Notes under the pieces: generated by a model | Told to the model about the DNA's origin: nothing | Databases searched by the model: none | Seen by the model: the letters and a program-made list of their open reading frames with translations, nothing else | Translations under genes and position numbers: made by a program | Shown: positions 1 to 7,431 of the stretch, in pieces | How positions within the stretch are numbered: the stretch's first letter is position 1 | How the letters are laid out: each line of letters begins with the position of its first letter | Virus record (IMG/VR): IMGVR_UViG_3300026488_000013 | Span: 1-64,000 of that record | Origin: a virus | Length of the DNA stretch: 64,000 nucleotides | Strand: one strand, 5' to 3'

Positions 1-126
1 CAGATTGAAAAATAAGTTAAGGCTATCCGACCAAATTCTACCCGCTTCCAGCCTAAGCTCTTTGAGAATTGGATAATATTTAGCAGGAATTTTTTGAGTT
101 ATTACGTGGAAGCGGGTTATTTGCAT
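1..126 (-). CDS. tnpB: TnpB-like protein of IS200/IS605 family, N-terminal fragment (cut by window edge)
   Basis: Only the first 42 codons are inside the window. The ATG at 126 is preceded by a strong AAGGAGG site eight bases upstream. The peptide starts MQITRFHVITQ and contains LRLEAGRIWSDSL, which I recognise as the N-terminal region of TnpB (OrfB) from IS200/IS605 elements, the RNA-guided nuclease family ancestral to Cas12. The catalytic RuvC part would lie beyond the window, so I cannot say whether the gene is intact. The GC-rich structured leader at 155-310 lies directly upstream and probably belongs to the same mobile element. The identification rests on motif recognition from a short stretch. 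Confidence 0.7.
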   Translation of the reverse strand, partial: MQITRFHVITQKIPAKYYPILKELRLEAGRIWSDSLNLFFNL

Positions 127-154
127 TTCTTTTGCCTCCTTAAAACAAATCCTC

Positions 155-310
155 GTGACCTCCTCCCCTCACTTTAGTGAGGGGCTTCCTGCTTCATTGT
201 GGGGTAGTCCCACTTCATGGGTAGGGCAGACTTTAAGGGGTCTGCCATCGCCTTTTTAAAACTTAAGCTCTGTGGGTTGCAGGGGAAAGCATCCCCTGCG
301 GTTATTCCCC
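155..310 (-). repeat. IS605-like structured repeat, copy 1
   Basis: This is a GC-rich segment in AT-rich surroundings. It contains a perfect hairpin (CCCCTCAC with GTGAGGGG, 165-184) and further inverted pairs (GGCAGAC with GTCTGCC; GCAGGGGA with TCCCCTGC). It is homologous to 10628-10806, sharing long blocks such as GACTTTAAGGGGTCTGC and CTTAAGCTCTGTGGGTTGCA. It lacks about 25 bases present in the second copy. On the minus strand the GAAGC-GGAAGCCCCTCAC hairpin resembles the subterminal hairpins of IS200/IS605 elements. It stands just before the tnpB start. It could instead be a guide-RNA-like (omega RNA) scaffold; a covariance search would decide. Confidence 0.6.
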
Positions 311-473
311 TTTATGTTTAATTTTATACTACTTTTTCAAAAAGTCAATACATATCAGACGCCAGTCATCTCCTCATTAAAATGAGGAGTATTCTGGCGT
401 TTTAAATCGTAAACAGGCATTATTGTATTATCCTCCCTTTAAAATTTTTTTCTTTTGTTTTTATAAAAGAAAA

Positions 474-483
474 TACGGATAAT
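474..483 (+). promoter_or_regulatory. Putative phage promoter motif TACGGATAAT
   Basis: Match to the recurrent TAYGGATAAT motif, ending 8 bases before the ATG of the gene at 492. No ribosome binding site lies between them, so the transcript may have a very short leader. Confidence 0.5.
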
Positions 484-491
484 ACCGAAAC

Positions 492-908
492 ATGGTAGAA
501 ATAAGACTATCTTTCGAAATCAAAGTCGTAACAAAAAGCAATAATAGAGAATTTAAAGCAATATTTCAATTAAAAGACCAAAATAATAAAAAAATCAATA
601 TAAATAGACTAAAAAAAATATCAGGACTGACGAATACTGAAATAGTTAATATATTCTTGGAAACATTTAATATACATGATTTATTTCCATACAACATACA
701 ATACGACTATAATAAATTGAAAATAACAATTGATGGAATATTAGATGATGAGACATTAATAGAAGCTACATGTTTCTATATAAGTGGAAAATATAAAGAG
801 TTTATTAAGAGAATAAAAAATAAATCCGAGGAAATAAAAGAAAAAATAGAAATATTAAACGAAATAAAAGGTTATACAGACGATATGATATTAGAATACT
901 TCAATTAA
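492..908 (+). CDS. Hypothetical protein, 138 aa
   Basis: I do not recognise the family. The protein is soluble and charged, with a beta-rich first half (residues 1-90) and a lysine- and glutamate-rich helical second half (about 100-138). There is no signal peptide, membrane segment, or cysteine or histidine cluster. It is the only plus-strand gene in the first 6 kb and has its own promoter-like TACGGATAAT motif just upstream. That arrangement is shared with many small accessory genes in this window. It reads outward between two IS605-like remnants (155-310 and 1000-1038). Codon use (AAA, ATA, AGA rich) is like that of its neighbours. Confidence 0.7.
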   Translation: MVEIRLSFEIKVVTKSNNREFKAIFQLKDQNNKKININRLKKISGLTNTEIVNIFLETFNIHDLFPYNIQYDYNKLKITIDGILDDETLIEATCFYISGKYKEFIKRIKNKSEEIKEKIEILNEIKGYTDDMILEYFN

Positions 909-999
909 TTCCTTTTATACATTATTTATTTTTAGGATTTTTATTAAAAAATAACTAAACACCTAACCCTGCCCCCTCTTCAAACTACCATATTAATCA

Positions 1000-1038
1000 G
1001 TCAACTACCCTGCATCCAAAATGCGGAGCCCCGGGCGG
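1000..1038 (-). repeat. Solo IS200/IS605-type terminal hairpin remnant
   Basis: GTCAACTACCCTGCAT followed by ATGCGGAG-CCCC gives, on the minus strand, a short hairpin ending in GGGTAGTTGAC. This is the common end signature of IS200/IS605 right ends. No transposase is attached. It lies just past the 3' end of the homing endonuclease gene at 1061-3133. Similar solo ends occur at 26167-26197 and 33049-33083. Confidence 0.45.
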
Positions 1039-1060
1039 TTTTTTTCTCGTAGAATTTTTG

Positions 1061-3133
1061 TTATTTATATATAAATAGATTACTTCCGGCATCGTAAATA
1101 ACTCTAAACCCATTCGAAAGGACATTTTCTAATTCAGTTAGATTATGATTATAATTCTCGAATAAATCCTTTAATTTGTGTTTTATGAAATACTGTCTAG
1201 GTAGCAATCTTATTTCCGAAACATCACATAATTTTGTAAAATAATAATAATTGGGATGGTTGGTTGTTTTATGAAATTTAAAATTATTTATTGTTAAATA
1301 ATTCTCTGTAAGAAGATTATTAATTCTCCTATCAATATAACTGTAAACAAAACTAATATTACTAATTTTATTTATAAAATGTCGAAACAATCTAGAAAAT
1401 GAACCTGGTATTACATAATCAATTCTATTTACAAACCGTATTATTTCATAAACACCTTCTTTATACTTTTGAAACCTGCCTTTTCCAATTATCAATCCTG
1501 AATAAATATCGTTATATTCATCCTCTAAAGTTAAATAAATTAAACCTGTATGAAAGCCGTGTAAGTGATTTAAATTAAAGAATTCCCTAATTTTATCATT
1601 AGGTTTATCGTAAATTTTTACATTCAATTTTCGTGCATAAATTTTATTATTAATAATTCCAAGCTTAGCTTTTATTATATTAATCCATATTTTTCTTTTT
1701 ATTTCATTATACCATTCGTTTTCAAAAATTTGCAAAAGAAGTATATTTTGCTTTGCTGCGGCACTGGCCTTTTTATAATGTTTCCATTTTAATAGGTTAA
1801 ATTCTTCTTCGTCATAATACTCAATCAACCCAGCACTATGAAAAAATATTCCATGTAATTCAACACCCAATTTTAAATTCGGTAAAAAAATATCTATTTC
1901 ATAATTCGAACCGGGTATTTTCCTAAGTTTCAATATTTCTCCTTTATACCCTATTTCGTTTCGTAATACTCTAACAAAATCGGATTCAAACTTTGAAGAA
2001 ATACATATAGGACAATAAATTCCATTTTCAAAAGTATTTACTGAAACTTCTACAGCACCATGTTTCGTACATATAACACTTATCCTATCATTAATGGACA
2101 ACGGAAAAGTTATTTTATTAAAGTCTAGATAAAATCTAGAATTATATTCATACTTATAAATTTTCTTTACCAGATTTTCTAAATCTCCTTTCGTTTGGTA
2201 TTTTTTCTGTTTGTCACCTGCAATAATTCGCCCACACTTAAAACATCCATTTCCCCTTACAAAATTTGTAATGTAACTTTCAAACTCACCGTGCAAAGGG
2301 CATACAACGGTAATTTTATCTTTATAAGATTTTTTACCATCAAAATACTTTATTTTATATTTTTCTCCATATAACCTTCTCGCAACCTCGACAATTTTTT
2401 CATATGTCCAATTTCTTCTTTCGTAATTCTTCTTTTTAATATCATTTTCTATACACATAACACATGGAATATTTCCCTTTCTTATATAAAGAAGATGATA
2501 CCATTTATATTGCTGTTTACCATGTTTAGGGCATAAAATAGTTACTTTTGCCTCTTTTACAGGTTTATCAAATTCCGTTTCATCTTCTATCAATTTATAT
2601 TTTTTATAATCAAACTTATTTTTGTAAATTTGAATCAATTCTTCCTTCGAAAATTTATTCTTAGATTTTATTTCCTTACGACATTCCGGACAATTTTCAA
2701 ATCTGTAAATTCCATTTTTATATGCTTCAATTTTATCATTTAAAAATAGCGAACCAGCAACAATATTAAAAATTTGATTGTGTTTCTTACAAACACATGT
2801 AATCTTACTCCGCAAATTCGTAAATTCCTCTTTTAATTTTGGAAATTTTAAATGTTTGTCCAATTTGTATTTTTTAACTAATTTTAAAAAATTATTTACT
2901 CCCAGCTCACAGTTTTTACATCTCTTTATTTTTCTATTATTCGTATGCAACAATCTGCGGGCTTCAACATAATATTCAGCACCACACTGTTTACATTTTA
3001 TTCGAATTTTTGTGGTTACTTTAAATTTATCTATTTCTTCAGGTTTCGTTACAATATCGAATTTCGAATTTATTTCTCTATTATCTTGGGAATAAAATTT
3101 GTCCAGAAAAACGAGAAATTTTTCCTTACTCAT
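1061..3133 (-). CDS. Homing endonuclease, Vsr-like (EDxHD type), with treble-clef zinc repeats
   Basis: The ATG at 3133 (MSKEKF) is preferred over a GTG 15 bases upstream because GGAGGG is spaced correctly for it. Residues about 40-390 hold five or more repeats of the form C-x2-HG-x(n)-C-x2-C (CPKHG, CPLHGEF, CTKHG and others). These zinc-binding DNA-recognition units are typical of phage homing endonucleases. They are followed by a Vsr-like nuclease domain: an early Glu, then EIDIFLPNLKLGVELHG, then FFHSA, matching the E-D-x-H-D pattern described for endonucleases beside fractured genes and split inteins. The C-terminal 170 residues are unassigned. The gene lies just downstream of the RNA polymerase beta' C-terminal gene. 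It is related in architecture to 35326-37341, which also sits beside a beta' gene. Likely role: site-specific cleavage of alleles lacking a nearby intein or intron (inference). Confidence 0.7.
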   Translation of the reverse strand: MSKEKFLVFLDKFYSQDNREINSKFDIVTKPEEIDKFKVTTKIRIKCKQCGAEYYVEARRLLHTNNRKIKRCKNCELGVNNFLKLVKKYKLDKHLKFPKLKEEFTNLRSKITCVCKKHNQIFNIVAGSLFLNDKIEAYKNGIYRFENCPECRKEIKSKNKFSKEELIQIYKNKFDYKKYKLIEDETEFDKPVKEAKVTILCPKHGKQQYKWYHLLYIRKGNIPCVMCIENDIKKKNYERRNWTYEKIVEVARRLYGEKYKIKYFDGKKSYKDKITVVCPLHGEFESYITNFVRGNGCFKCGRIIAGDKQKKYQTKGDLENLVKKIYKYEYNSRFYLDFNKITFPLSINDRISVICTKHGAVEVSVNTFENGIYCPICISSKFESDFVRVLRNEIGYKGEILKLRKIPGSNYEIDIFLPNLKLGVELHGIFFHSAGLIEYYDEEEFNLLKWKHYKKASAAAKQNILLLQIFENEWYNEIKRKIWINIIKAKLGIINNKIYARKLNVKIYDKPNDKIREFFNLNHLHGFHTGLIYLTLEDEYNDIYSGLIIGKGRFQKYKEGVYEIIRFVNRIDYVIPGSFSRLFRHFINKISNISFVYSYIDRRINNLLTENYLTINNFKFHKTTNHPNYYYFTKLCDVSEIRLLPRQYFIKHKLKDLFENYNHNLTELENVLSNGFRVIYDAGSNLFIYK

Positions 3134-3213
3134 TGCTACTCCCTCCACAGTCAGTTACCCATCATCAAAATACAAGTCGACAACATTTTTATCGTAACAT
3201 TTTAATACTCATA

Positions 3214-4422
3214 TTAAAAATACCTTTCAAATTCTTTTTCAAAATCTACTTCTTCTCCAGCTGTCATACGATGGTGACTGATTTTCATGAGAAGATTAAG
3301 TCCTTTTACATAGTAGCTACCAGTGGCGTTAAGCCCAGCATGTTTTATATTTGCTTCCTTAGCTAAATCTCCATAACATGTTAAACAAATACCTCTCTCA
3401 GATTTACAATATAATGGTGACCTTAATTTAATAATCTTACCAATCAACTGATTAATATTACCCTCGGTTATTTTAACAAGCTCTTTTTTATTTTCATCAT
3501 AATAATATCTACCTAATATTGTTCCTGCAATTTCTTTAGTAACTTTTAATTCAAAATATTTATCTGTTCTGCAATCTTCTGTATCCCAATCTACATATAC
3601 GTCATTTAATGCGTTCCTTAGTATTATTGCTACATGTCCAGGTTTTGCAGAACCAACAGATTTAAAATATGCGGCGGTTATCGCCTTGTTAGCACCATAA
3701 TACATTTCTTCAGGTTTCATTCCTTCAAACAAACTATGTTTAACGGGCGGTGTTAAATTACCCTCACCATCCACACCATAACCCCAAGCAATAAACAATT
3801 GGATTAAATCATCAGCTTTACCTTTTGTTCCCGATTTAACCATATCGAAGAAAGATAACCCTTTCGATTCTAAATACTTTTGCAATTCCTCGTATATCTC
3901 ATATAGTTTTTTATCTATTTCGACCGGTGACATAGTTTCCATTTGGGACTGCAATTCCTCTTTCATTTTTTCTATATGTTCGGGTAATTCAAATTCTGTT
4001 AATTCAAATGTCGGAGACGCAATTGTTCCAATATCTAAAATATAAGTCTGCAATTTATGTAGAGTTTTAGAATATTCCTCAGGGCCATATTTATCGTATA
4101 TTTCTTTAAGAATATTATTTATTTTTTTCCTGTTTATTTCCTCATTTATAAATGGATAATCTTCCGGGAGACATAGATTAAAAATAATGCGCCCGATTGT
4201 AGTTTTTATTTTTTCATTATTTGTTTTCTTAGGATGTTTATAATATACATATGACCATAATGATAATTTCGATTTTTTTTCTTCTTCATCATCAGGAGTT
4301 TGAACTCTTATAAAGGAATCTAATATTTCTTCAATATCAGTAGATGTTATTAATATATTGGTATTTCTTTTATCTTCTGGGATTGTAAAAATTTTTTGGT
4401 TGAAGGATTGGTTGTTAGACAT
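3214..4422 (-). CDS. DNA-directed RNA polymerase beta' subunit, C-terminal part (phage split subunit)
   Basis: I start at the ATG at 4422 (MSNNQSF). An in-frame TTG at 4467 exists, but the added residues look non-coding; neither start has a clear ribosome site. Segments can be aligned by eye to bacterial beta' downstream of the active site. They include TTIGRIIFNLCLP (start of the funnel region) and SGTKGKADDL with the following FREGLKPEEY-like stretch SLFEGMKPEEMYYGA (bridge helix). Also present are KSVGSAKPGHVAIILRNALNDVYVDWD (trigger-loop region), and four cysteines in DCR, YC, GIC and TCYG forming the C-terminal zinc site. The protein ends soon after HHRMTAGEEVDFEKEF. It would assemble with the beta' N-terminal part encoded upstream at 7432-9348 plus 5889-6074. 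Split beta and beta' subunits are characteristic of phiKZ/AR9-type phage RNA polymerases. Confidence 0.75.
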   Translation of the reverse strand: MSNNQSFNQKIFTIPEDKRNTNILITSTDIEEILDSFIRVQTPDDEEEKKSKLSLWSYVYYKHPKKTNNEKIKTTIGRIIFNLCLPEDYPFINEEINRKKINNILKEIYDKYGPEEYSKTLHKLQTYILDIGTIASPTFELTEFELPEHIEKMKEELQSQMETMSPVEIDKKLYEIYEELQKYLESKGLSFFDMVKSGTKGKADDLIQLFIAWGYGVDGEGNLTPPVKHSLFEGMKPEEMYYGANKAITAAYFKSVGSAKPGHVAIILRNALNDVYVDWDTEDCRTDKYFELKVTKEIAGTILGRYYYDENKKELVKITEGNINQLIGKIIKLRSPLYCKSERGICLTCYGDLAKEANIKHAGLNATGSYYVKGLNLLMKISHHRMTAGEEVDFEKEFERYF

Positions 4423-4519
4423 AACAATTTTTAGAAACCATGATAAGAAAAGAAGAAAGTTGGTCAATGGCCATTAAAAATAGTGGACAGCGGCATTTTT
4501 ATCAAAGATGTGGAAAATA

Positions 4520-5398
4520 TCAAATATAGTTTAAAATGGTATTAACTGCATTTCTTAAATCAGACATTTCTACTTCCAATTCAACTATTCTATCTATTAT
4601 ATGATTTAGGGAGCCTATAATATCCACCTTGTTGTCTTCGGAATTGGTATCACCAAAATCTACAACCAAATTGGTTAACTTATTGTGAAGTTTTTCAATT
4701 TCTTTTTCTAATTTATCCAATCGTCTTTCGATATTTTCTATTTCTTTCAGTTTCACTAATTTATCCTCGATATTTTTTAATTTCCTATCAAATACATTTA
4801 TTTTCTCATTTACATATCTTATTTTCCTCTCTAATTTAGATAGGGGTGCACTATTTTCCGTTTTGTTTACATTTTTATCACTTGCATTTATATTAATTAA
4901 TTTGTTGTTCAATATATTAATACTTCTGCAGTTTTCCAACACGTTATAGCACTTTTCATTTTTCTGTATCAAATAAATAGCTATAATCGTTCCCACCAAA
5001 GTTCTTATGAAATCTGTCTTATTATTAAATATAGCCAATAGTTCTTTTTTATTTTTTTCGTAAAGACCTTCTATGAAATCTTTTGTTTCCTCGTCTATAT
5101 CAATAGTATATTTTGTTAATTTATTAGGATTATTTTCACACCCTTTAGAATTAACTTTGATTTCAGATATTAAATCGTGATAACATTCATTTATGAATTT
5201 GTTATAACATTCTTTTATCGCCCTCAATGTTTTAGTCATATTTGAATAATTCATATTTTCTAATATCTCTTTCTTAGCAAGATAAATTGCTCTTTTAAGT
5301 GCTGCGTGTTCGGAAATGTTTATACCATCCTCAATTAGCTTAGATACATATATTTTTGTCAGACATGCTGGCAAAGAAAATCTCACTCTAGACCTCAT
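4520..5398 (-). CDS. Coiled-coil protein of unknown function, 292 aa
   Basis: The start ATG at 5398 has a good GGGAGG site. The N-terminal 50 residues (MRSRVRFSLP, then KLIEDGINISEHAALKRAIYLAKKEI) have the length and feel of a ribbon-helix-helix or short helix-turn-helix DNA-binding segment; this is a weak resemblance only. Residues about 125-150 are hydrophobic (RTLVGTIIAIYLI), perhaps a buried helix. Residues about 185-290 are a long heptad-type coiled coil (KLERKIRYVNEKINVFDRK, IERRLDKLEKEIEKL). It lies between two RNA polymerase beta' gene parts, so a role in transcription is possible but not shown. Confidence 0.65.
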   Translation of the reverse strand: MRSRVRFSLPACLTKIYVSKLIEDGINISEHAALKRAIYLAKKEILENMNYSNMTKTLRAIKECYNKFINECYHDLISEIKVNSKGCENNPNKLTKYTIDIDEETKDFIEGLYEKNKKELLAIFNNKTDFIRTLVGTIIAIYLIQKNEKCYNVLENCRSINILNNKLININASDKNVNKTENSAPLSKLERKIRYVNEKINVFDRKLKNIEDKLVKLKEIENIERRLDKLEKEIEKLHNKLTNLVVDFGDTNSEDNKVDIIGSLNHIIDRIVELEVEMSDLRNAVNTILNYI

Positions 5399-5503
5399 GG
5401 TTAAAACCTCCCACTTTTGTTTTTAACATTTATTAATATCCATAATAAATTATATATACGAAGGAAAAAATCAAAGGGAAAGAAATTAAATTAATTATTG
5501 TTT

Positions 5504-5767
5504 TTACTTATCGTTGATTTCCAGATAAACATGTTTCTTATACCGCATTCCTATCTTTTTCAACAACTGTCGGATTGCATTGGCCACAGTTCCTCTTTTT
5601 CCAATTAAAATTCCCGTTTCTGTTTTATCCTTACCGGTAATAGATACTACAACTGTTTTATCCCCTTCGATAACTTTTGTTTCGAAGGTTTCAGGTTTCA
5701 TAGAAAATGCTTCAATAATTGCAGTAATAAGTTTTTTAATTTTTTGCTCTAATTTTAGGTTCTGCAT
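5504..5767 (-). CDS. Small KH-domain RNA-binding protein, 87 aa
   Basis: The start is set at the ATG at 5767 (MQNLKLEQ), eight bases after a perfect AAGGAGG. Upstream in-frame ATGs overlap or precede that site and are unlikely. Residues about 20-85 form one KH domain with the signature GILIGKRGTVANAIRQLL, a clear GxxG loop (GKRG) flanked by hydrophobic helices. The size and motif resemble the bacterial KhpA/Jag-C family of single-KH RNA-binding proteins. In a phage it could act on phage mRNA, on the neighbouring group I intron, or in translation control; no direct evidence favours one. It lies 120 bases downstream of the second exon of the intron-containing beta' gene and may be co-transcribed with it. 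Confidence 0.75.
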   Translation of the reverse strand: MQNLKLEQKIKKLITAIIEAFSMKPETFETKVIEGDKTVVVSITGKDKTETGILIGKRGTVANAIRQLLKKIGMRYKKHVYLEINDK

Positions 5768-5888
5768 TTGCATTACCTCCTTTTCATTTTTCAGTTTCAT
5801 CTAATGAAGAAAATATCATATCTATAGTTAAAAAAATTAGAGAATAATTTAAAAAAAGAGAGAAAATTAATTTTTTAATTATTGTTTA

Positions 5889-6074
5889 TTAATACATTGA
5901 TTCTGGATTTTTTGTTAATTCATATATTCCTAATGCCAAATCCATATCGACGGATGGTTTAAATGATTTATATTTGACCGAAGATAACGCTCCCACTCTC
6001 GTCGATGGAGACAGATATTTCTTTAATTCTTCATTTGCTTTAGGTGTATGAACCGCATAAATATTAATTTGGTC
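5889..6074 (-). CDS. RNA polymerase beta' subunit, N-terminal part: exon 2
   Basis: Exon 2 of the gene whose exon 1 is 7432-9348. It encodes 61 residues beginning DQINIYAVHTPKANEE and ending LALGIYELTKNPESMY. This is the stretch that follows the catalytic NADFDGD in bacterial beta' (DQMAVHVPL ... SQDVVLGLYYMTR). The 3' splice site is placed before GACCAAA because those seven bases pair perfectly with the intron's internal guide (P10), and because it restores an unbroken DCDGDQ. An open reading frame also runs upstream from 6101, but those nine codons are intron sequence. No independent start is likely. Confidence 0.75.
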   Translation of the reverse strand, partial: DQINIYAVHTPKANEELKKYLSPSTRVGALSSVKYKSFKPSVDMDLALGIYELTKNPESMY

Positions 6075-6263
6075 TTCTGTGTTCACACCGGCACGGGCCA
6101 TACCGGTGCCGCAGCATTACCCGCTGCCCCACGGTTTCCCGCAGGGGCCGGACTATATCTTCTCCGCCTCAGGGAATTAAATTAAGTTGTTATATAAATA
6201 AAAAAAGATATAACCTAAATAATAATTCTAAAATAGTTTTTTAATTTTGAAACTCATTAAATT

Positions 6264-6384
6264 TATTTATTTCTTTTTTTTGCTCAATTTGACTAAATGT
6301 TTCCATCTTTTAGCATTTCTTTTAAATTTATCGGGAGCATTTAATTCTTGTTTTTAATTTACTATCATAAAGATATTCATTAAC
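6264..6384 (-). pseudogene. Frameshifted coding remnant inside the group I intron
   Basis: On the intron sense strand one frame reads VNEYLYDSKLKTRIKC. A one-base shift then gives PDKFKRNAKRWKHLVKLSKKKK and a stop. The composition is that of a real basic protein C-terminus rather than random AT-rich DNA. It may be the tail of a decayed intron-encoded homing endonuclease. The parent family is not recognised. Confidence 0.35.
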
Positions 6385-6437
6385 CTTAATTATTATATTT
6401 ATTCCATAAATCAATTTTAATATTAGAAGAATGGATT

Positions 6438-6447
6438 TATGGAAATA
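6438..6447 (+). promoter_or_regulatory. Putative promoter TATGGAAATA for csx3
   Basis: Variant of the window's TAYGGATAAT motif, 30 bases before the csx3 ATG and followed by an AAGGAGG ribosome site. It suggests csx3 is transcribed on its own, against the direction of the host intron. Confidence 0.4.
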
Positions 6448-6476
6448 AAGAAATAAAAAAATTAAGGAGGTTGGAA

Positions 6477-6764
6477 ATGGTAAAATTTAAAACTACTTCT
6501 CAACAAAATTACACTCTCGTAGAATTTGAAATTGAAGGCGGTGTAATCGCTCCCGAGGAACTAAAACAGTTAACTCCTCCTAAAGTTGACCTGACAAAAC
6601 TAGTCGTATTAAGTGGTAGAGGCCCGATATGGTTGTACCTTTATCTGGCACATCATTATCATACCACTCCTGCACTGGCCAGCTACGACCCTAGAGTTGG
6701 AGGTGCAGTAATCACTCAAACTCACAGCCCTAAATATAAAATAGGAGAAATTGTACCTCTTTAA
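6477..6764 (+). CDS. csx3: Csx3-like cyclic oligoadenylate ring nuclease (candidate anti-type III CRISPR)
   Basis: 95 residues from the ATG at 6477, six bases after a perfect AAGGAGG; an in-frame TTG six bases upstream is not needed. The whole length matches the single-domain Csx3 family. Conserved features are LSGRGPIWLYLYLAHHYH (residues about 45-62), then YDPRVGGAVITQTHSP (70-85), with His59, His60, His62, Asp71, Arg73 and His83 as candidate active-site residues, and the terminal KYKIGEIVPL. Csx3 (also called Crn3) is known to form tetramers that cleave cyclic tetra-adenylate, the second messenger of type III CRISPR, so it switches off effectors such as Csm6/Csx1. Neither a CRISPR array nor cas genes are near. 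The gene lies in the P8 loop of the group I intron, in antisense, with its own promoter and ribosome site. It is probably a counter-defence gene carried as intron cargo (inference). Confidence 0.88.
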   Translation: MVKFKTTSQQNYTLVEFEIEGGVIAPEELKQLTPPKVDLTKLVVLSGRGPIWLYLYLAHHYHTTPALASYDPRVGGAVITQTHSPKYKIGEIVPL

Positions 6765-6832
6765 CTTTTACTCTTTTTTTATTTTTCTTCTCACGATGGC
6801 ATAACTTAAATAGTCCTTTTATTTTATTTTCT

Positions 6833-7155
6833 TATTTACACATCATGTCGATAATTGTAATAAGACCATATATTTTATCCTTTAGTGTTTCCACTTAATA
6901 AGAATATAAAAGTATTGTTAAACCATCTGCACTGTAGATTTCAACATCAAAATCACTTTCATTATTTAAATATTCACAAATTCATTAATTACCTTTTATT
7001 TTGAAGAAAACGACTTCCTTAAATATCATTGATACTTTTACATAATTTTTATTCGGTCAAACTGTTTTAAGTAATTTAAACAATTTAATAGTATCTTCAG
7101 ATGCAAATCTCAACATTACATATACATTATCTACTTTATTATGTAAATCATTATT
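6833..7155 (-). pseudogene. Decayed protein-coding gene in intron P8 loop
   Basis: One continuous minus-strand frame of about 105 codons contains coding-like text (NVYVMLRFASEDTIKLFKLL; NYVKVSMIFKEVVFFKIKG; SDFDVEIYSADGLTILLYS; TLKDKIYGLITIIDMM). It is broken by four in-frame stops (TGA, TAA, TGA, TAA). The phase is maintained across all stops, so it looks like a gene inactivated by point mutation. The family is not identified. It reads in the sense direction of the intron, where an intron-encoded protein would normally be. Confidence 0.45.
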
Positions 7156-7431
7156 AATCTTCCTCTGAGGCAGAGCCCGGCGTTTCGTCCCGCCGTTATT
7201 GCCCATGACGGGACTACGGCTTAACGCCTAGTCTCTGAACCTTCCCCATAGGAGCTTTTAAAACTCCCTTAGGGGCTTGGCTGCGGGTTGTCCCCTTGAC
7301 TCCCCAACTTTTTACCATACCGGCAGCCATTACGCTACCGCCAGACAGGTATTTCCACCTGTCCTTGGTATCGGGAAGTTTTTGAGGAGTTTCCCGCAGT
7401 TAGCCGGGTTTAACGACGGCGACCAAAGGTT

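Larger units (their letters stand above)
6075..7431 (-). ncRNA. Group I self-splicing intron in the RNA polymerase beta' active-site codons
   Basis: On the minus strand all core elements are visible. P1: exon CGACGGU (7438-7432) pairs with the guide GCCGUCG (7420-7414), with the canonical U-G at the splice site. P10: guide UUUGGUC (7427-7421) pairs with exon 2 GACCAAA (6074-6068). P3: GGCUAAC (7405-7399) pairs with GUUAAGCC (7225-7218). P7: UCAGAGACUA (7238-7229) pairs with UAUAGUC within AAGAUAUAGUCC (6161-6150). P8: CUCUGCCUCAG (7175-7165) pairs over 11 base pairs with CUGAGGCGGAG (6172-6162). P9-type hairpins with a GAAA loop follow at 6100-6149. The P8 loop holds 992 bases with an antisense csx3 gene and pseudogene remnants. 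The last intron base by this model is A rather than the usual G. A less likely alternative splice after G6084 would break the DCDGD motif. Confidence 0.85.

Noticed and set aside
3134-3148. GTG start for the first homing endonuclease (adding MEGVA)
   Set aside because: The added codons contain the GGAGGG ribosome site that serves the ATG at 3133.
6084-6101. Alternative 3' splice site after G6084 or independent start at 6101 for the second exon
   Set aside because: Splicing there gives DGNTEDQ and destroys the third catalytic Asp, while the P10 pairing points exactly to GACCAAA at 6074; a separate start would give a protein without function. Kept as a less likely alternative because introns normally end in G.
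7342-7431. 33-residue C-terminal extension of the beta' N frame past 7432
   Set aside because: These codons overlap the P1/P10 guide and P3 strand of the group I intron and have no resemblance to beta'.
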